A stretch of DNA of 64,000 nucleotides from Symsagittifera roscoffensis (Eukaryota > Xenacoelomorpha > Acoela > Convolutidae). The DNA lies in contig NC_087068.1 in assembly GCF_963678635.1 (NCBI RefSeq), positions 52,910,213 through 52,974,212 on the forward strand, in the 5' to 3' direction. Position 1 is the first letter of the stretch, and every line of letters begins with the position of its first letter. The notes under the pieces are model-generated. The model made no database searches and had not been told where the DNA came from. It saw only the letters and a program-made list of their open reading frames with translations. Positions 22,496 through 34,464 of this stretch are shown here, in pieces. The translations under genes and the position numbers were made by a program.

Positions 22496-22695
22496 NNNNN
22501 NNNNNNNNNNNNNNNNNNNNNNNNNNNNNNNNNNNNNNNNNNNNNNNNNNNNNNNNNNNNNNNNNNNNNNNNNNNNNNNNNNNNNNNNNNNNNNNNNNNN
22601 NNNNNNNNNNNNNNNNNNNNNNNNNNNNNNNNNNNNNNNNNNNNNNNNNNNNNNNNNNNNNNNNNNNNNNNNNNNNNNNNNNNNNNNNNNNNNNN
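22496..22695. other. Assembly gap (200 N)
   Basis: Exactly 200 unknown bases. Sequence on the left is element A in plus orientation and on the right element A in minus orientation, so the gap sits at the centre of an inverted repeat. The fixed length suggests an estimated or placeholder gap. Confidence 1.
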
Positions 22696-24130
22696 ATCCG
22701 GAAACTTTCAATGGAAATCCAAAAGTTCTGATTGAAGAAAAAACAACAATAATTGAGTTCAAATTATTGTGAAACTTTCAATGGAAATCCATCGAAAATC
22801 TTTAATTTACAGTAAAAACTCCATTGATTGCAATTTTGCGGAGATTTTGTTGCGATAATTTTCTAAGAAGGGTGTATAACTTACGTTAACGACTGTTTGA
22901 GTATTTATTGAAATTTTGTAGAAAAAATGGATATTTAAAAAACATCGACTAATTGAAAGGTTTTTACTAGTTACTATTTTAAAGCTTTCCTCGTTTAGTG
23001 CTCGTAAAATTGTTCATAGAATAGTGCAGTTATAAGCAGATGATGGGATTGATTTGTTCACTATTATGGTTTTCTACTGTTTTTGATGATTTCAGAAAAG
23101 AATTGATAACTGACATAGAAGAGATAAAAAATATATATGGTTTTGCCAACTTGTGAAAACTTCAACTTAAAAATGTACTACATTCGCAACAAAAAATTTA
23201 CAGTATAGAAATTCAGAGTTAAAGGAGAACCGTAGTGTTGTCAGGTTTTAAAATCATTTGAAGATTTCTTGCAAAAGATTTATGGTATTAATTCTACTTC
23301 GGATTATTGAATATTCGTTGAAATGATACATTTTTCCATCTTAAGTTCAATTTTCAGGTGAACTTTTGTTCAAATTAAATTAAGTTGGAAAATAGTAGAT
23401 GAAACCCAAACTGAAGAAAGTATTAAATTGAGACAGAAACTATATTGATTACTTTACGAGTTTTGAAGTATTTTTTTATTTAAACTTAGCTCATAAATTT
23501 TATCGTGAGAAAAAATCCAACATAAAATCGTAATGTTTGGGAAATTTTTTATCATTTGATAATTTAGGTACAATTATACAAAAGCTCAAATTTTCGGGAG
23601 ATGTTACAGGAAGCATAAGTCAAAAATTTGCTTTCAAGATCTACACTTCAATTTTTTGCATAAAAAGTAAAAAATTGTTATGTAAAAAAGATTGTTAGAG
23701 AATATAATATGTAGCTTGCTCAAATTTTCTTTACAAAGCGATACTTTGGCAGAACCAGCTGGAGGATCTCTTGTTTATAAGAACTATAACATGGGAAGTT
23801 TCAATTGGTAAAGACTTTAGGCTGATTAGCTTCAATTTTTGCAATTAGTAAGTTGCGTAGAACTATAGTTTTTTCGCTTACTAAAGTTTGCTAAAATATT
23901 TAGTTTTTACACTTTGCAACTTGTTCGTTTTTCTAAATCGATTTCTCTAAGAAGCGTTTGCTTAGAATTTTTTAAATATTGCAAAAGTTAGGAACTAGAC
24001 CTACTTGCTTATTTCTACTTCCAAAGCTTTTCAGATTAAAAACAATCAAGCTGCTCTGTTTTTGTTCTAAAAACGCAATCTAAAAACACAGCTTCATGTT
24101 CTCAATTTCTACACGTACTTTTGAATGCTT
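22696..24130 (-). repeat. Element A, copy 5 (inverted)
   Basis: Inverted relative to copies 1-3 and closest to copy 4, sharing its private tail with GATACTTTGGCAGAACCAG at about 23740. A GAAACTTTCAATGGAAATCC phrase is duplicated at 22700 and 22770, next to the gap. Confidence 0.8.
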
Positions 24131-24489
24131 TGACTAGCCCCGATTTTTTCTCACTGAGATTTTTTTGAGAACACTTCCGACACAAATTAAGAATAAAAAG
24201 CGATTCAATAACTGTTTTGCAAAAAAAAGTGAAAGTTAATGATCCCAAAAGTTGTGTTTTTGCTTAGTTAGTTTATTGTTATAACTCAACCGGGGAACTT
24301 AAAGAAGAATATGTAAAAACTACAAAGTAATCATTTGACGTTATCAGTTCTAATTTTATCTCTACCAGCAATTTGTTCGTTCAATTGATACCATTTTCCT
24401 CCTAAGTTGCCCAGTTCTGACTAAATTTTCTTGCGAATTGAGTTCAATAGCGAAAACATGTTAAAAGCAAAATAAGGGTAAACTTTATA
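24131..24489. other. Spacer inside the inverted arm
   Basis: No match was found to element A copies 1-3 at the corresponding place and no coding potential was seen. Confidence 0.4.
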
Positions 24490-25205
24490 GTATTTCATTT
24501 TTTTGAGAGAAAATTGTGGAAAATCAATATTTTTATTCAAAACTTTGTATCACTGCCTCAACATGATGCCAACCAATATGGAATTTGGGCTTAATTTTAA
24601 AATCTACACGTATCCATATTTTTTTCAAATAGATCAGAAGCAACAGAAAACCAGCCAAAACTTTGAGGTTTCTGCAGTTCTTTCGGCAAATTTTGAAACT
24701 CTTGCAATTTTTTTCCAAAAACTTATGAAGTTTTTGCAATTTTTTCCAAAAACTTCGAAGGTTTTGCAATTTTTTCAGAAAAATGAAAATTTTGCTCTTT
24801 TTTCCAGAAATATGACTTTTTTTTCGAGGTTTCAGTAGGTTTCAGCAAAGCCTAGGCTATATGGCGTACAGTTTCAAAAAATGAGATCGTCTAATAAAAT
24901 AGTTATTAAGTCAAAATATATCAAATCTCATCGTGTTGTGAAGTTTTTAAACATCTTACCATTGGCTTACAATGAATCAAAAAACACAATACCTTCATTA
25001 CTTAATCTATACGTAAAACTCAAAATTACATAACGCATGCCGAGATTTTTTGCGAAAAAACTAGACATTTTTACACAAAAACCGAAAAATACCGTTTTTC
25101 TCACCACTCTTTTACCCTCACACTGAAATCTTACCATTCCCTATCTTAATACGTTGAGAAAACTATTCCCTATGTTAATAAAATGTATTTCTAACACTTA
25201 TACAT

Positions 25206-25259
<54 letters not shown>

Positions 25260-25500
25260 TATCCTAATACATGGGAAATCTATTCACTATCCTATTACAA
25301 GGGAAATCTAAACACTGTCTTAAAACATGGTTAGATAGGGCGCCAAAAAAATTTTTCTGAATTTTGCCTTCTGAAACCTTACCATCCTATTTAGGAAACC
25401 TATTTTCTTTCTTAAAACAAAGGAAATATTCTTCCTATCGAGTTCTTAATTCTCTACTATGAACTTTTTTACATAGGGAAATCTATACACTATACTAACA
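24490..25500 (-). repeat. Element A, inverted 5' part and minisatellite
   Basis: The reverse complement of 9200-10310, including the TTTTTGGAAAAA words, the CGTATTAAGATAGGGAA phrases and a GGCGCC motif at about 25338. With 25630-27200 it forms the right arm of the large inverted duplication. Confidence 0.8.
25206..25259. repeat. (AT)n(AC)n microsatellite
   Basis: About 36 bases of pure AT dinucleotides followed by about 18 bases of AC. It lies where the other element A copies carry only TATATATAT, so it expanded in this copy. Confidence 0.95.
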
Positions 25501-26910
25501 TTTTTAGCAATTTTTTGCAGAGATTAGACAAATATCTTAACATTTGTCAAGAAATTGACAGTCTTTACACCTTGCTCAAACACAGATTCCTTTCAAGTAC
25601 TGTTAGATCAACATATACTACTTCTGAGTTTAACCGGGCGCGAGTAGAAGCTGCTTATGGAGATGCCACCTGACAGTCTGATGCTGTTTTGGTATTCTCC
25701 CAAGCCAAAGTAAATTGTACTTATATGGGTACAAACATGTGGCTGAAAACAAAAAAAATTGTGACCAGTATCATAATCAGAAAAAAAATCAAATCGATAT
25801 AACTTTCAATAGCTTAAGTAAGCGACTAATAAGCAATTGAAATACAAAACCTTGAAAAACTCAGCAACTTGAACACAACCAGCCTCATGGTTAAAATCTT
25901 TTAAAAAATCAGTTTGCTAAAGTATGTTTTATTAACGTCAATGAGGAATGGAATAAATTGTCCTATTTCCAAACAACTCAAACGTACTTTTAGGATGTCA
26001 GCCACACCCTAGTACTTTTTATATGGTTTCTACTTGCCACATAAATTAGCCATTTTTGCGTCTCGATTTCCAGGTTTATAACTCAATATTATCATAAACG
26101 GTATACCTATGAAACCAAAGTTGTTCCAAAAACATTGAGCAGCCTTGAACCTCAGACTTCTCATTTTTATAGAGTTTTGTGAGAAATCTATGTTGCTTCT
26201 GACAAAAAAAGCACTAAGCATGTCAAAACAAAACACTGAATGCTCCGACTGCCGTTTAAATTCTAGGGGCACTGTTTGCTTCCATTTTTCAGGATTTTTT
26301 TTTTGTGAAAAACATTACCCACATGCTATGTGAGAAAAACAACTTGAATTACTTAACATATAGCAGAGTATTTTATAGATCTAAGAGCAAGCCTTTAGTG
26401 AATTTGGATAGATGTCTACAACTTATTAGGTATCCAATTTCACGTAATATCACGAAATATGTCAAGCAATAATTATACCGATCTGGCCAAACATGCTATC
26501 TTTAAAACCCATAACTTGACAAAGAAAGGTCTTAAAATATATATATTTTTTCAATTTAACTCAAGTCATCAAATCATTTTAACTAATTTTACATAATTCG
26601 GTGAAAACGGCTAAATAAAAAAGTGAAATTTGACAGAAAAAAAACCCAGATCGAGAACATTCGTAAAATTTTTTTGAAAAATCTGTGAATAAAGTTTTCA
26701 ATTTCTAAGGAAGATATCAAAAAATTTTTTGATATTTTAGCATGTGCGCAAAAATTATGAATTTCTTGTGAAATGCCTAGATGCTGTGATTTTCAAACTT
26801 GTATTCCAATTTAATAAAAAAAATCTTGAGTGAAGTCACTGTGTTTGTCTTTATATATCTTTTGAAAAAAAAAGATTGCAGTTGGGAAATAAATGTAAAT
26901 TACAAAGCAC
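25501..26910 (-). repeat. Right arm of large inverted duplication
   Basis: The reverse complement of 7855-9160: the CGCGCCCGGTT motif lies at 25630-25640 and the element A 5' module runs to 26090. The ORF127 leader follows and runs directly into the ORF at 26911. Confidence 0.8.
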
Positions 26911-27201
26911 ATGACAAACGCCAAATTAGTTACAAGTCAAAAAGCTGTCGATCGGCTGAAACCTAATTCGTCAATTGCTAAATGGAGCATAAGGCTGCTT
27001 TTGAGTCCATTGCTGCCAGTTTACTTGATTGTTAGCTCATTAGAGTCCTTGATTCGAGTATTAATCGTATTTTCGATTGTTGTTGAATTTTTGGCAGATT
27101 CTTCTCCTATGAAGGGAAAGTGGAAACTTTTTTACATTCATGCCAAAAATCTGGAGACTGGGAACACAGAACAGCTGCTGTATTTTGCACTTGAATTTTA
27201 A
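26911..27201 (+). CDS. ORF127 family, copy 3 (96 codons)
   Basis: An intact small ORF starting MTNAKLVTSQKAVDRLKPNS with the conserved LLLSPLLPVYLIVSSLESL core. It then uses the FLADSSPMKGK frame and ends LYFALEF. It is the mirror partner of 7597-7854. Tail sequence with GAGTGGAGTAGAGTG and CTTCAAATGCGT follows, as in every other unit of the array. The role is unknown. The hydrophobic core could be membrane-associated. Confidence 0.45.
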   Translation: MTNAKLVTSQKAVDRLKPNSSIAKWSIRLLLSPLLPVYLIVSSLESLIRVLIVFSIVVEFLADSSPMKGKWKLFYIHAKNLETGNTEQLLYFALEF

Positions 27202-28270
27202 CTGAATTATTAGAAAATCGACAGAGTAAAAATGTTCGTTCTGAATTGAGACGAGTATTTTTTGAACTAAGTTGAGAGTGGAGTAGAGTGTAAGAAGTTG
27301 GTGATCGATATAGAGGAGAATTGAGTGAGGGAGCTGATCATCGTTTTGACTGTAGCTGTCTAGAAAGAAACAATAAAATTTTTAGGAGCGAGGGGTAGCT
27401 GAACTTCAAATGCGTGAAATCAAACAGTCAGAACATAGTTCCCGTAAATGATGGATTAGAGTCGTTCCCACTCAGATTCCAGCATCTTTTCATGAAGACT
27501 TTTAGAAAACTTTGTATCTAACCGGATTTCAAAATTGAGAAATGTCTTACACTTTATCTCTTCCAATCAGAAGAGAATCTCCATTTTTGTTATTGTGTTA
27601 GTTTGTCGTTTTCAATCAGAGAAAATCAAAACTATTTTGAAATTAATCTCCAAATCAGTAGAAAAAACACGAAGGAAGTCGCAAAAAAACTACAGAAATT
27701 ATTTGCTGTATGAAAAAAAAAGAATTATCGGCGATAATAGTAACAAAGGGAAGTTTAAAAAAAAAGCACTTCTGCAAAGTTTTTCACAAATCATTTCATT
27801 CCTTCGTCTGTTGTAAATGACAAACTACTGGTTGCTGAGAAGTTGGTCAAGTTCTATGATATTGATGCAGAACTGTGAAGAAGCCAAAAACGCTTGAACT
27901 TGACAAAATTTCAAAGCAAAACTATGGTAATCAATTTCGGAACCTAATCACAAAAGATTTCAAAAACGGAATTTTTAAAGAAGAAAAATGAACTTTGCTG
28001 GAGAGTTTTGAAAGATTTAGGGTATGGAAATGCAAAGAATCTTTTAAATATATCATGTGATTTTTGATTAGTTCCAATTCATCTACAGTAAATAAGAAAT
28101 TTTTTCTTGTCAGGTGTAATTCAGCCGCATAAATCTTAAAAGATGGATCCAAAGTTTTTCTAAAGAGACTCTAGTTAAAAGGAAAACTTTTTCTTGTACA
28201 AAGAATGGTGAAAAAAAACAAAACTTTACAGGGGAGTTCATTCTTGTCACGACTGCAAGATATTTAAAAT
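27202..28270. repeat. ORF127 unit tail
   Basis: Recurring tail of the array unit. Landmarks are CCCGTAAATGATGGA-TAGAG (about 27440), GAATTATCGGCGATAATAG (about 27720) and a CCGC-TAAATCTTAAAA region (about 28125). The same landmarks follow the ORF copies at 28543 and 34121. The open frame at 27535-27816 lies in this tail but is not kept in the other units. Confidence 0.7.
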
Positions 28271-28542
28271 TTTACTGGAAAAAACCCAAACCGAGCTTTT
28301 TCGTAAACTTTTTTGAAAATTGTGAGATTAAAAATTTCAATTTTTAAAAAAGATATAAAAAAAGTTTTGCTTTTTCCGCATATGCGCAAAAATTATGAAC
28401 TTTTTGTAAGGTGGCCAAAAGTTATGCTTTTTGGACATGTATCCAATATTAGTTTAAAATTTTTTTATGAAGTCACTATGTTTGTCCTTTTTTCTGAAAA
28501 TTATAACTAGCAGTTTGAAAAAAAAAGTAAATTACAAAGCAC

Positions 28543-28936
28543 ATGACAACAACCAAATTAGTAACATGTCAAAAAGCTGTCGATCAGCTGAAGGTTCGGC
28601 AATATCTATGTGGAGCATAAAGCTGGTTTTGAGTCCATTGCTGCCATTTTACTTGATTGTTAGCACAATAGAGTCCTTGATTCAGAGAATACTCTTAATT
28701 TTCGATTGTAGTTGAATTTATGGCAGATTCTTCTCCTACGAAAAGAAAGCACATTTCTTTTTACATTCGTGCCAAATATCTGGAGACTGGAAAAATAGAA
28801 CAGTCGATCTCAACGTACGTGGCCTTAAATCTCCAATATCAGCTCCAACGTTGAAAACTGCTTCTAGCTGATAGTATGCACATACAACAGGTGATGTTGT
28901 TTGATGTTTCTTCTCAAAAAGTAAACCATGTGCCAC
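28543..28936 (+). pseudogene. ORF127 family, copy 4 (frameshifted)
   Basis: The start MTTTKLVTCQKAVDQLK is kept, then a deletion after the KVRQ position shifts the frame and gives a stop. The core continues in another frame as AISMWSIKLVLSPLLPFYLI. The 3' part with the LADS(M)/YIQQV region is recognisable to about 28936. It starts 1632 bp after copy 3. Confidence 0.7.
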
Positions 28937-30359
28937 TGAGAAGGATATTCAATGAGTGAGCAACACTCTAGCTGCTGTATCCAGCATTTGAATTTGAACG
29001 GAATTAGGAGAAAAATGTTAGTTCTGAACTGAGATGAGCATTTTTTGAGCAGAAATTGAGAGTGGAGTAGAGTGAAAGAAATTGGTGATTGAAAAAAGTA
29101 GAATTGAGCGAGGGATCTGATTATCATTTTTGACTGTAGCTGTCTAAATAACTTGAAAATAACTTTTTAAGCTTGAGGGGTAGCTGCACTTCAAATGCGT
29201 AAAACTAACGATTCAGAATATAGCTCCCGTAAATGATGGAGTAGAGTCGTTTCCAATTAGATTCCAGCTTCTTTTCATAAGAACTTCAACAAAATTCCGA
29301 TTCCAATCAGATTTCAAGTTCGAAAAATATTTTACACATTGTCGTTTTCAATCAGAAAAGGATCTTTCTTTTCGTTAATGAATTTCCAAATCAGTGGAAA
29401 ATATACAAAGAAACTATCAGAAATGATTTAGTGTACAAATTACACATTGTCGTTTCGAATCAGAAAAGAATTGTCTGTTTTGTTAATGAATTTGCATATC
29501 AGTGGAAAAATACCCAAAGAAACTACCAGATATGATTCGGTGTAGAAATGAGAATTATCGGCGATAAAAGTAACAAAGGAAAAAGATCAATAAAAAATGC
29601 ATTTCTGCAAAGTTTTTCACCAATCATTTGACTCTTTTTTCTGTTTGAATTGAGAAACTGCTGGTTGTTGAGAATTTGGTCAAACTCTTTGATATTGGTA
29701 CAGAATTAAGATGAAAAAAAGGATTGAACTCCACAAAATTTTAAGACAAGTTTATACTTATGAAACTCGGAACCTATAAGATTTCAAAAACTGATTTTTT
29801 CAAAGAACAAAATTGAATTTCGCTGGGAGTTTTGACAAGTTTAGTTATTGAAATATTTTTAATAGTAGCATTTTATTTTTGAAAAACTTAAATTGATCTA
29901 CAGTGAAGAAGAAATTTTGTTTTTATCAGATGTAATTCACCCGCTTAAATGTTAAAACATGGATCCAATGTTTGTCTAAAAGGACTTGTCTAAAAGAGTA
30001 AACACTCTTTCGTAAAATATAATGGTAAAGAATATTACAAAACTTTACAGGGTAAATGTTTGATTTCACGACTGCAACTAATTCAAACTTTTACTAAAAA
30101 ACCCAACCCGAGCACATTCGTCGAATTTTTTTTGGAAAATCGTGTGATCAAAAACTTCAATTTTTGAAAAAGATATCAAAATCTTTGATTTTTCCGCTTG
30201 TGCGCAAAAAATATGAACTTCTTGTAAATTGTCCAATTGTTATGATTTTTGGACTTGTATCCAAAATATATATAACAATTTTTTGAGTAAAGTTACCATG
30301 TTGGCTTTATTTCATAAGAATATAGATAGCAGTTGAAAAAAAATTAAATTACAAAGCTC
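28937..30359. repeat. ORF127 unit tail and leader
   Basis: Tail landmarks as in the previous unit, with an internal near-duplication of a CGTTTC-GAATCAGAAAAG segment (about 29342 and 29452). The next leader contains ACCCAACCCGAGCACATTCG (about 30100) and ends ACAAAGCTC just before the ORF at 30360. Confidence 0.7.
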
Positions 30360-30743
30360 ATGACAACAACCAAATTAGTTTCAAGTCAAAAAGCTGTCGA
30401 TCAGCTGAAACCTGAAGGTTCGGCAAGTTCCAAATGGAGCATAAAGCTGGTTTTGGATGCCTTGCTGCCAGTTTACTTGATTGTTAGCTCATTAGAGTCC
30501 TTGAATCATATAAAACTCGTACTTTTCGACTGTATTCGAACTTTTGGCAGACTCTTCTCCTACGAAGGGAAAGAGGAATTGTTTTACATTCGTGCCATAA
30601 AGTGGAAACTCGTACTCCGAGATCAGCTTTACTGTTTCAAGTTGATTCTAGCTGATAGTAGTTACATACAACAGGTGATGTTGTTTGTGGTTTCTTCTCA
30701 TAAATTTTACCATCTGCCACTGAGTAGGAGATTCAATGGATGA
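30360..30743 (+). CDS. ORF127 family, longest copy (127 codons)
   Basis: A complete ORF from ATG at 30360 to TGA. It starts MTTTKLVSSQKAVDQLKPEG, followed by SASSKWSIKLVLDALLPVYL and IVSSLESLNHIKLVLFDC. It goes on through FGRLFSYEGKEELFYIRA, LILADSSYIQQVMLF and LPLSRRFNG. The N-terminal 20 residues are hydrophilic with a possible short helix, the middle is amphipathic to hydrophobic, and the end is basic. At least six relatives with the same start lie in this window. The family is not recognised. Copy number and dispersal suggest a mobile or segmentally amplified sequence. The CIRT codons here read through a position that is a stop (TGTAGTTGA) in most copies, so even this copy may be fortuitously open. 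Confidence 0.5.
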   Translation: MTTTKLVSSQKAVDQLKPEGSASSKWSIKLVLDALLPVYLIVSSLESLNHIKLVLFDCIRTFGRLFSYEGKEELFYIRAIKWKLVLRDQLYCFKLILADSSYIQQVMLFVVSSHKFYHLPLSRRFNG

Positions 30744-30999
30744 GTAACACTCCAGCTGCTGTACCCTGCATTTGAGTTTGAACGGAATCAAGAGAAAAAG
30801 GGTTAGTTCTGGACTGAGATGAGATTTTTTTGAACAGAAGTTGGGAGTGGAGAAGAGTGAAAAAAGTTGTTGATTGATAAAAAAAATAGAATTAAGTGAG
30901 GGAGCTAATCATCGTTTTTGACTGTACTAGTCTAAAAAGATAAATTAATTTTTTTAAGATTGAGGGCTAGCTGTTTTTCAAATGCGTGGAATAAAGCGT

Positions 31000-31975
31000 G
31001 TTTTTCAACAACTAAAACTCAATAAAAACATAATCTTGCAGTTCGAAAAGCTCTAGAACCTCATTTAAATTAAAAATCGGAGGTTTTTTTAAAAGAACAA
31101 GTCGAATGTTTTACGTTTTGTTGCGTTAATTGATTCTGTTCCAAATGCCTGCTGGCTATGTTTTAGTTCATGTTACATGGATAGAACAATTGCTAAAACA
31201 TTAAAGGAAATTTTCTTTGAAAAGACTGTTTTTTTTAAGAGAAAAGTGAACTAACTCGGAGCTGATAAACCGCTGTTCATGCTATGTAGGCTTTTAGAGC
31301 GGAAGAAAAACTACTTTTTGGAAGAATTGGTTCAGAAATGGAGCAGAAAATATATGGTTTTTGGCTAAAATTGAGCCTCCTTTATGAAAAAAACAGACTA
31401 CTCAAACTCTTTAACTTTCAAGATTTCTTTTTTTCGCTATCAACATTGAACTTCCTTTTAAGAATCAGTGAACATGTGTATCAAGCTCATATAATTTTTA
31501 AAACACTGCTGAAATATCCAAATAAATTGTCTACAAGACTTTAATTGAAAACGCAATCGCCAACGTATTAATGCCAACCGCTAGCCTAAAAAACCGAAGA
31601 GATCAGGACGACTCAGTAATATAAAACTGAACTCGAGCAAGGATAGCCGGTTACCTACCAAGTAAGTAGCAGCGAATGTTGTGACCAATTTCTTGAAAAA
31701 AAAAACTATTTTCTTATAACTGTAGTGGTTTTTTGCTTTGTGTGATAAAAAATCTGACATAGAACAAAAGTTTAGTCCAACTCGACACTTCTAGTAGAAT
31801 GAGCAAAATGGACCAAACTTTTTTTCTAAAAAATTGACTCAAGAATTTCTAAAAATCAAAAGAAACATTTCAAAATTTTTCAAAACTTTTGCTGGAGATA
31901 TTTGTAAAACTTTTTGAAAATTTTGATTTTTGAAGAATTAAAAACTAGTTTTTTGAACGTGAAACTAAAATTCCT
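31000..31975. repeat. Dispersed ~1-kb repeat, inverted copy at 51.65-52.72 kb
   Basis: The reverse complement appears at about 51650-52720. Shared landmarks are AGCCGGTTACCTACCAAG (31645 versus 52020), the AGAACAATTGCTAAA region and CTTCTTTTAAGAATCAGTG-like words. It contains exon-like sequence at 31555-31665 (TASLKNRRDQDDSVI, donor ACCAA|GTAAGT). The ORF at 31338-31544 falls in it, but its frame is broken in the other copy. Confidence 0.75.
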
Positions 31976-31979
31976 GGTT

Positions 31980-33065
31980 CAAATCAAGCACTCGACGGTT
32001 CGATCGTCTTGTGAAAAAAAGAGCTTCTGAGTTACTGATCTCTCAAAGAACATCGGAGAAATTTACACGGAGCCAAACAACGATATAAACGCGATACTAT
32101 AGGGGACTTGGACAAGGCTGTGAAAAGGGAAGACAGGGCAAACTGAAGGAGGAGTTGAGAGATTTTCAACAGTTTCTTGTGGATACCGAGACAGAAAAAC
32201 AGAGATATCAAAAAACTAACTTTCAAGTTATGTACCAAATTTATCAACGAGAAGCTTTGAAAGTCTTCAACCAAATTAAATCGGCCGACGAAGCTAAGGC
32301 TGCGATTGATTTGTTCACAGCAAAACAGCAACCAATAATTATCGATACTACCATGTCCGCAAAAACAATAATCTGTTTGATAAAATCCTTTACTGTATAT
32401 CAACGCTCATTTGACAGCAATTCAAGGGAAACAGAAAATTTGACGACAATAAACGTTTTTGTTTGTTTTGCTGCACTGCCAAAAAAATTCCATTGGGACG
32501 CCCAAATTCTTTATTAAGGAATGAGCAGTTAAACTGTCTTTAAAGATATTAAAACAAGCAACCCTACAAAAGAAAACACTTTTTCTCTGTGCGCAAACAA
32601 TGTACTAGCGCAATCATAGTAACATCGAGTGTAAATCAAAATCTTGCTGCAGTATCCGAAGGACATTCACGGAGTTGCCAATGATGTTGTACTACTTGTC
32701 AAGAAATTGGTTGATCGCAAAAAACTCAAATACGGTAGACACTTTCAACAAGGAGAATATGATGGAGAACTAGCTCATGAAATCATTGGAAAAATTATTA
32801 TAACTGCCAAAATGCTGAGGTTTAACTACTATATCATCCAAAAAAAAACAACATTGATATATTCCTCAATTTTTTTGAAAGTCAGGTATGTGATACTTTT
32901 CTCAAAAAACCAGAAAAGTTCAATAAAAAATCTTATATGAATTAAAGATAGAAGAGAGCGGTACATCTATCTCAAAAACGCATTAAACTACGGAAAACAG
33001 GTTCAAGAAACTCGTTGAATTAAAAATTCCTTACCTCAAAGAGCAGAAATTGCTTGATAAGGTGT
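31980..33065 (+). pseudogene. Broken coiled-coil gene, copy 1
   Basis: Plus-strand coding remains in several frames. In order they are RRFDRLVKK, GAKQRYKRDTIGDLDKAVKR, LKEELRDFQQFLVDTETEKQ and RYQKTNFQVMYQIYQ. These continue with ALKVFNQIKSADEAKAAIDL, AKQQPIIIDTTMSAKT and the block LQYPKDIHGVANDVVLLVKK. Last are KYGRHFQQGEYDGELAHEII, AKMLRFNYYIIQ and YLKEQKLLDKV. The first third is charged and probably coiled-coil. The 120-codon frame 32155-32517 is open. The middle block keeps frame against copy 2, which argues for real coding ancestry. Frameshifts at the start show it is broken. No family was recognised. Confidence 0.6.
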
Positions 33066-33360
33066 CAATTTTGTCAATTTTGCGATACCGCGGAAGAACT
33101 AAAAGTATTCAAAATCACGACTGGGATATGAAAACATGTCCTCTTTTCAGCTTCAGTATCCCCAAACTTGCAAGATGATCTAACTTTCCTGTTTGAATAA
33201 AATCCAGAACCTCTAATGATTTCTTTCGTTTCGAAATTAGAGAATGTAACTGAAAAAAAGCAAACTGCTAACCAAGCAACGGAAAACACGCCCATTGACC
33301 GAGTCTAAAATTTCTTCGATATGTTCAATCAAAAGAATAGGAAAGAACAACAACATTCCT
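33066..33360 (+). pseudogene. Broken coding stretch, likely 3' part of copy 1
   Basis: One plus frame reads CDTAEELKVFKITTGI, then SVSPNLQDDLTFLFE, NPEPLMISFVSKLENVTEKK and QTANQATENTPIDRV, then NFFDMFNQKNRKEQQHS. TAA or TGA stops lie between these segments. The polar composition is steady across the stops, which suggests point-mutated coding sequence. Confidence 0.45.
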
Positions 33361-34120
33361 GAAAAATCATATGAACTGTTTTTTGTTTTGAAACAGCATT
33401 TTGGGCGCTATAACAAAATCCTACTAGCTTTTGGATTCAAAAGTGATTCTACCAGTTCATACGACCTGAACGTTTTAAATTTTCCGTCTTATTTGTAATA
33501 AAGAAATCAAACCAACAGTTATTGGGGAAAAAATGACTGAACTTGTTTCAGATTAACAGGTGTACAGTTTCTAATTGCAACAAAATTCTGGGAGGAGCAA
33601 AAACTCTAGACTCGCCTCTAAAAGTTTCTTCCTTACGAGTAGTTTGACAGTTTAAACAAATTACACATTGTCGTTTCGAATCAGAAAAGAATTGTCTGTT
33701 TTGTTAATGAATTTGCATATCAGTGGAAAAATACCCAAAGAAACTACCAGAATTGATTTGGTGTAGAAATGATAATTATCGGCGATAATAGTAACAAAGG
33801 AAAAATATCAGTAAAAAAGCATTTCTGCAAAGTTTTTCAGCCGCTTAAATCTTAAAACATGGAACCAATGTTTGTTTAAAAGGACTTAAGTTTGACGGAA
33901 AACACTCTTTTGTACATCATAATTGTGAAAATTAAAAAACTCTACAGGGGAGTTCTTGGTTGTCACGACTGCATGAAACTCAAAAATTTTACTGGAAAAA
34001 AAGCCAACCCGAGCGCTTAAAAGATGCCCAATTGTTATGATTTTTAAACTTGCATCCAAAATAAATTTAACAACTTTTTGAGTGAAGTCACTGTGTTGCT
34101 CCTTATTTCTTGACAATCTC
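33361..34120. repeat. ORF127 tail remnant and leader
   Basis: From about 33660 the array resumes at a point equal to 29447 in the earlier unit, with AATTATCGGCGATAATAG near 33770. The leader then runs to the ORF at 34121. The leader matches 7168-7500 in reverse complement. 33361-33655 has nothing recognisable apart from the open frame 33295-33498. Confidence 0.6.
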
Positions 34121-34370
34121 ATGACAACAGCCAAATTAGTTGCAAGTCAAAAAGCTGTCGATCAGCTTAAACCTGAAGGTTCGGCAAGTTCCAAATGGAG
34201 CATAAAGCTGGTTTTGGATGCCTTGCTGCCAAATCACTTGATTGTTAGCTCAACAGACTCCTTGAATCATATAAAACTCTTACTTTTTGACCGAATTTGA
34301 ACTTTTGACAGACTCTTCTCCTACGAAGGGAAAGAGGAAATTTTTTACATTGGTGCAATTTTTAACATTG
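34121..34370 (+). pseudogene. ORF127 family, copy 6 (nonsense)
   Basis: Starts MTTAKLVASQKAVDQLKPEG and matches the 127-codon copy through LNHIKLLLFDRI, where a TGA stop falls. The sequence after the stop still matches in the same frame (FDRLFSYEGKEEIFYIGA) before breaking off at about 34370. An upstream in-frame ATG/GTG is present but not shared by other copies. Confidence 0.7.
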
Positions 34371-34464
34371 GTTTTACAATAGAAGCATTTGATTTTTTAA
34401 GAATTTCAATTCATCTGCCTTAAAGAAATTTGTTTTCTTGTCAGGTGTAATTCAGCCGCTTAAA

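Noticed and set aside
22400-22772. 120-codon ORFs on both strands
   Set aside because: Their middle is the 200-N gap. The flanks are element A repeat.
30360-30743. Resemblance of the ORF127 N-terminus to heterotrimeric G-protein gamma helix
   Set aside because: Only a few residues around QKAVDQL agree. There is no C-terminal prenylation motif and no conserved NPF segment.
31338-31544. 68-codon ORF
   Set aside because: It lies in the 31-kb repeat. The inverted copy at 52.1-52.3 kb does not keep the frame.
31975-32030. GGTTCGATCGTC as a tRNA B-box
   Set aside because: There is no cloverleaf around it, and the sequence is coding (RRSDRLVKK) in the duplicate at 35.2 kb.
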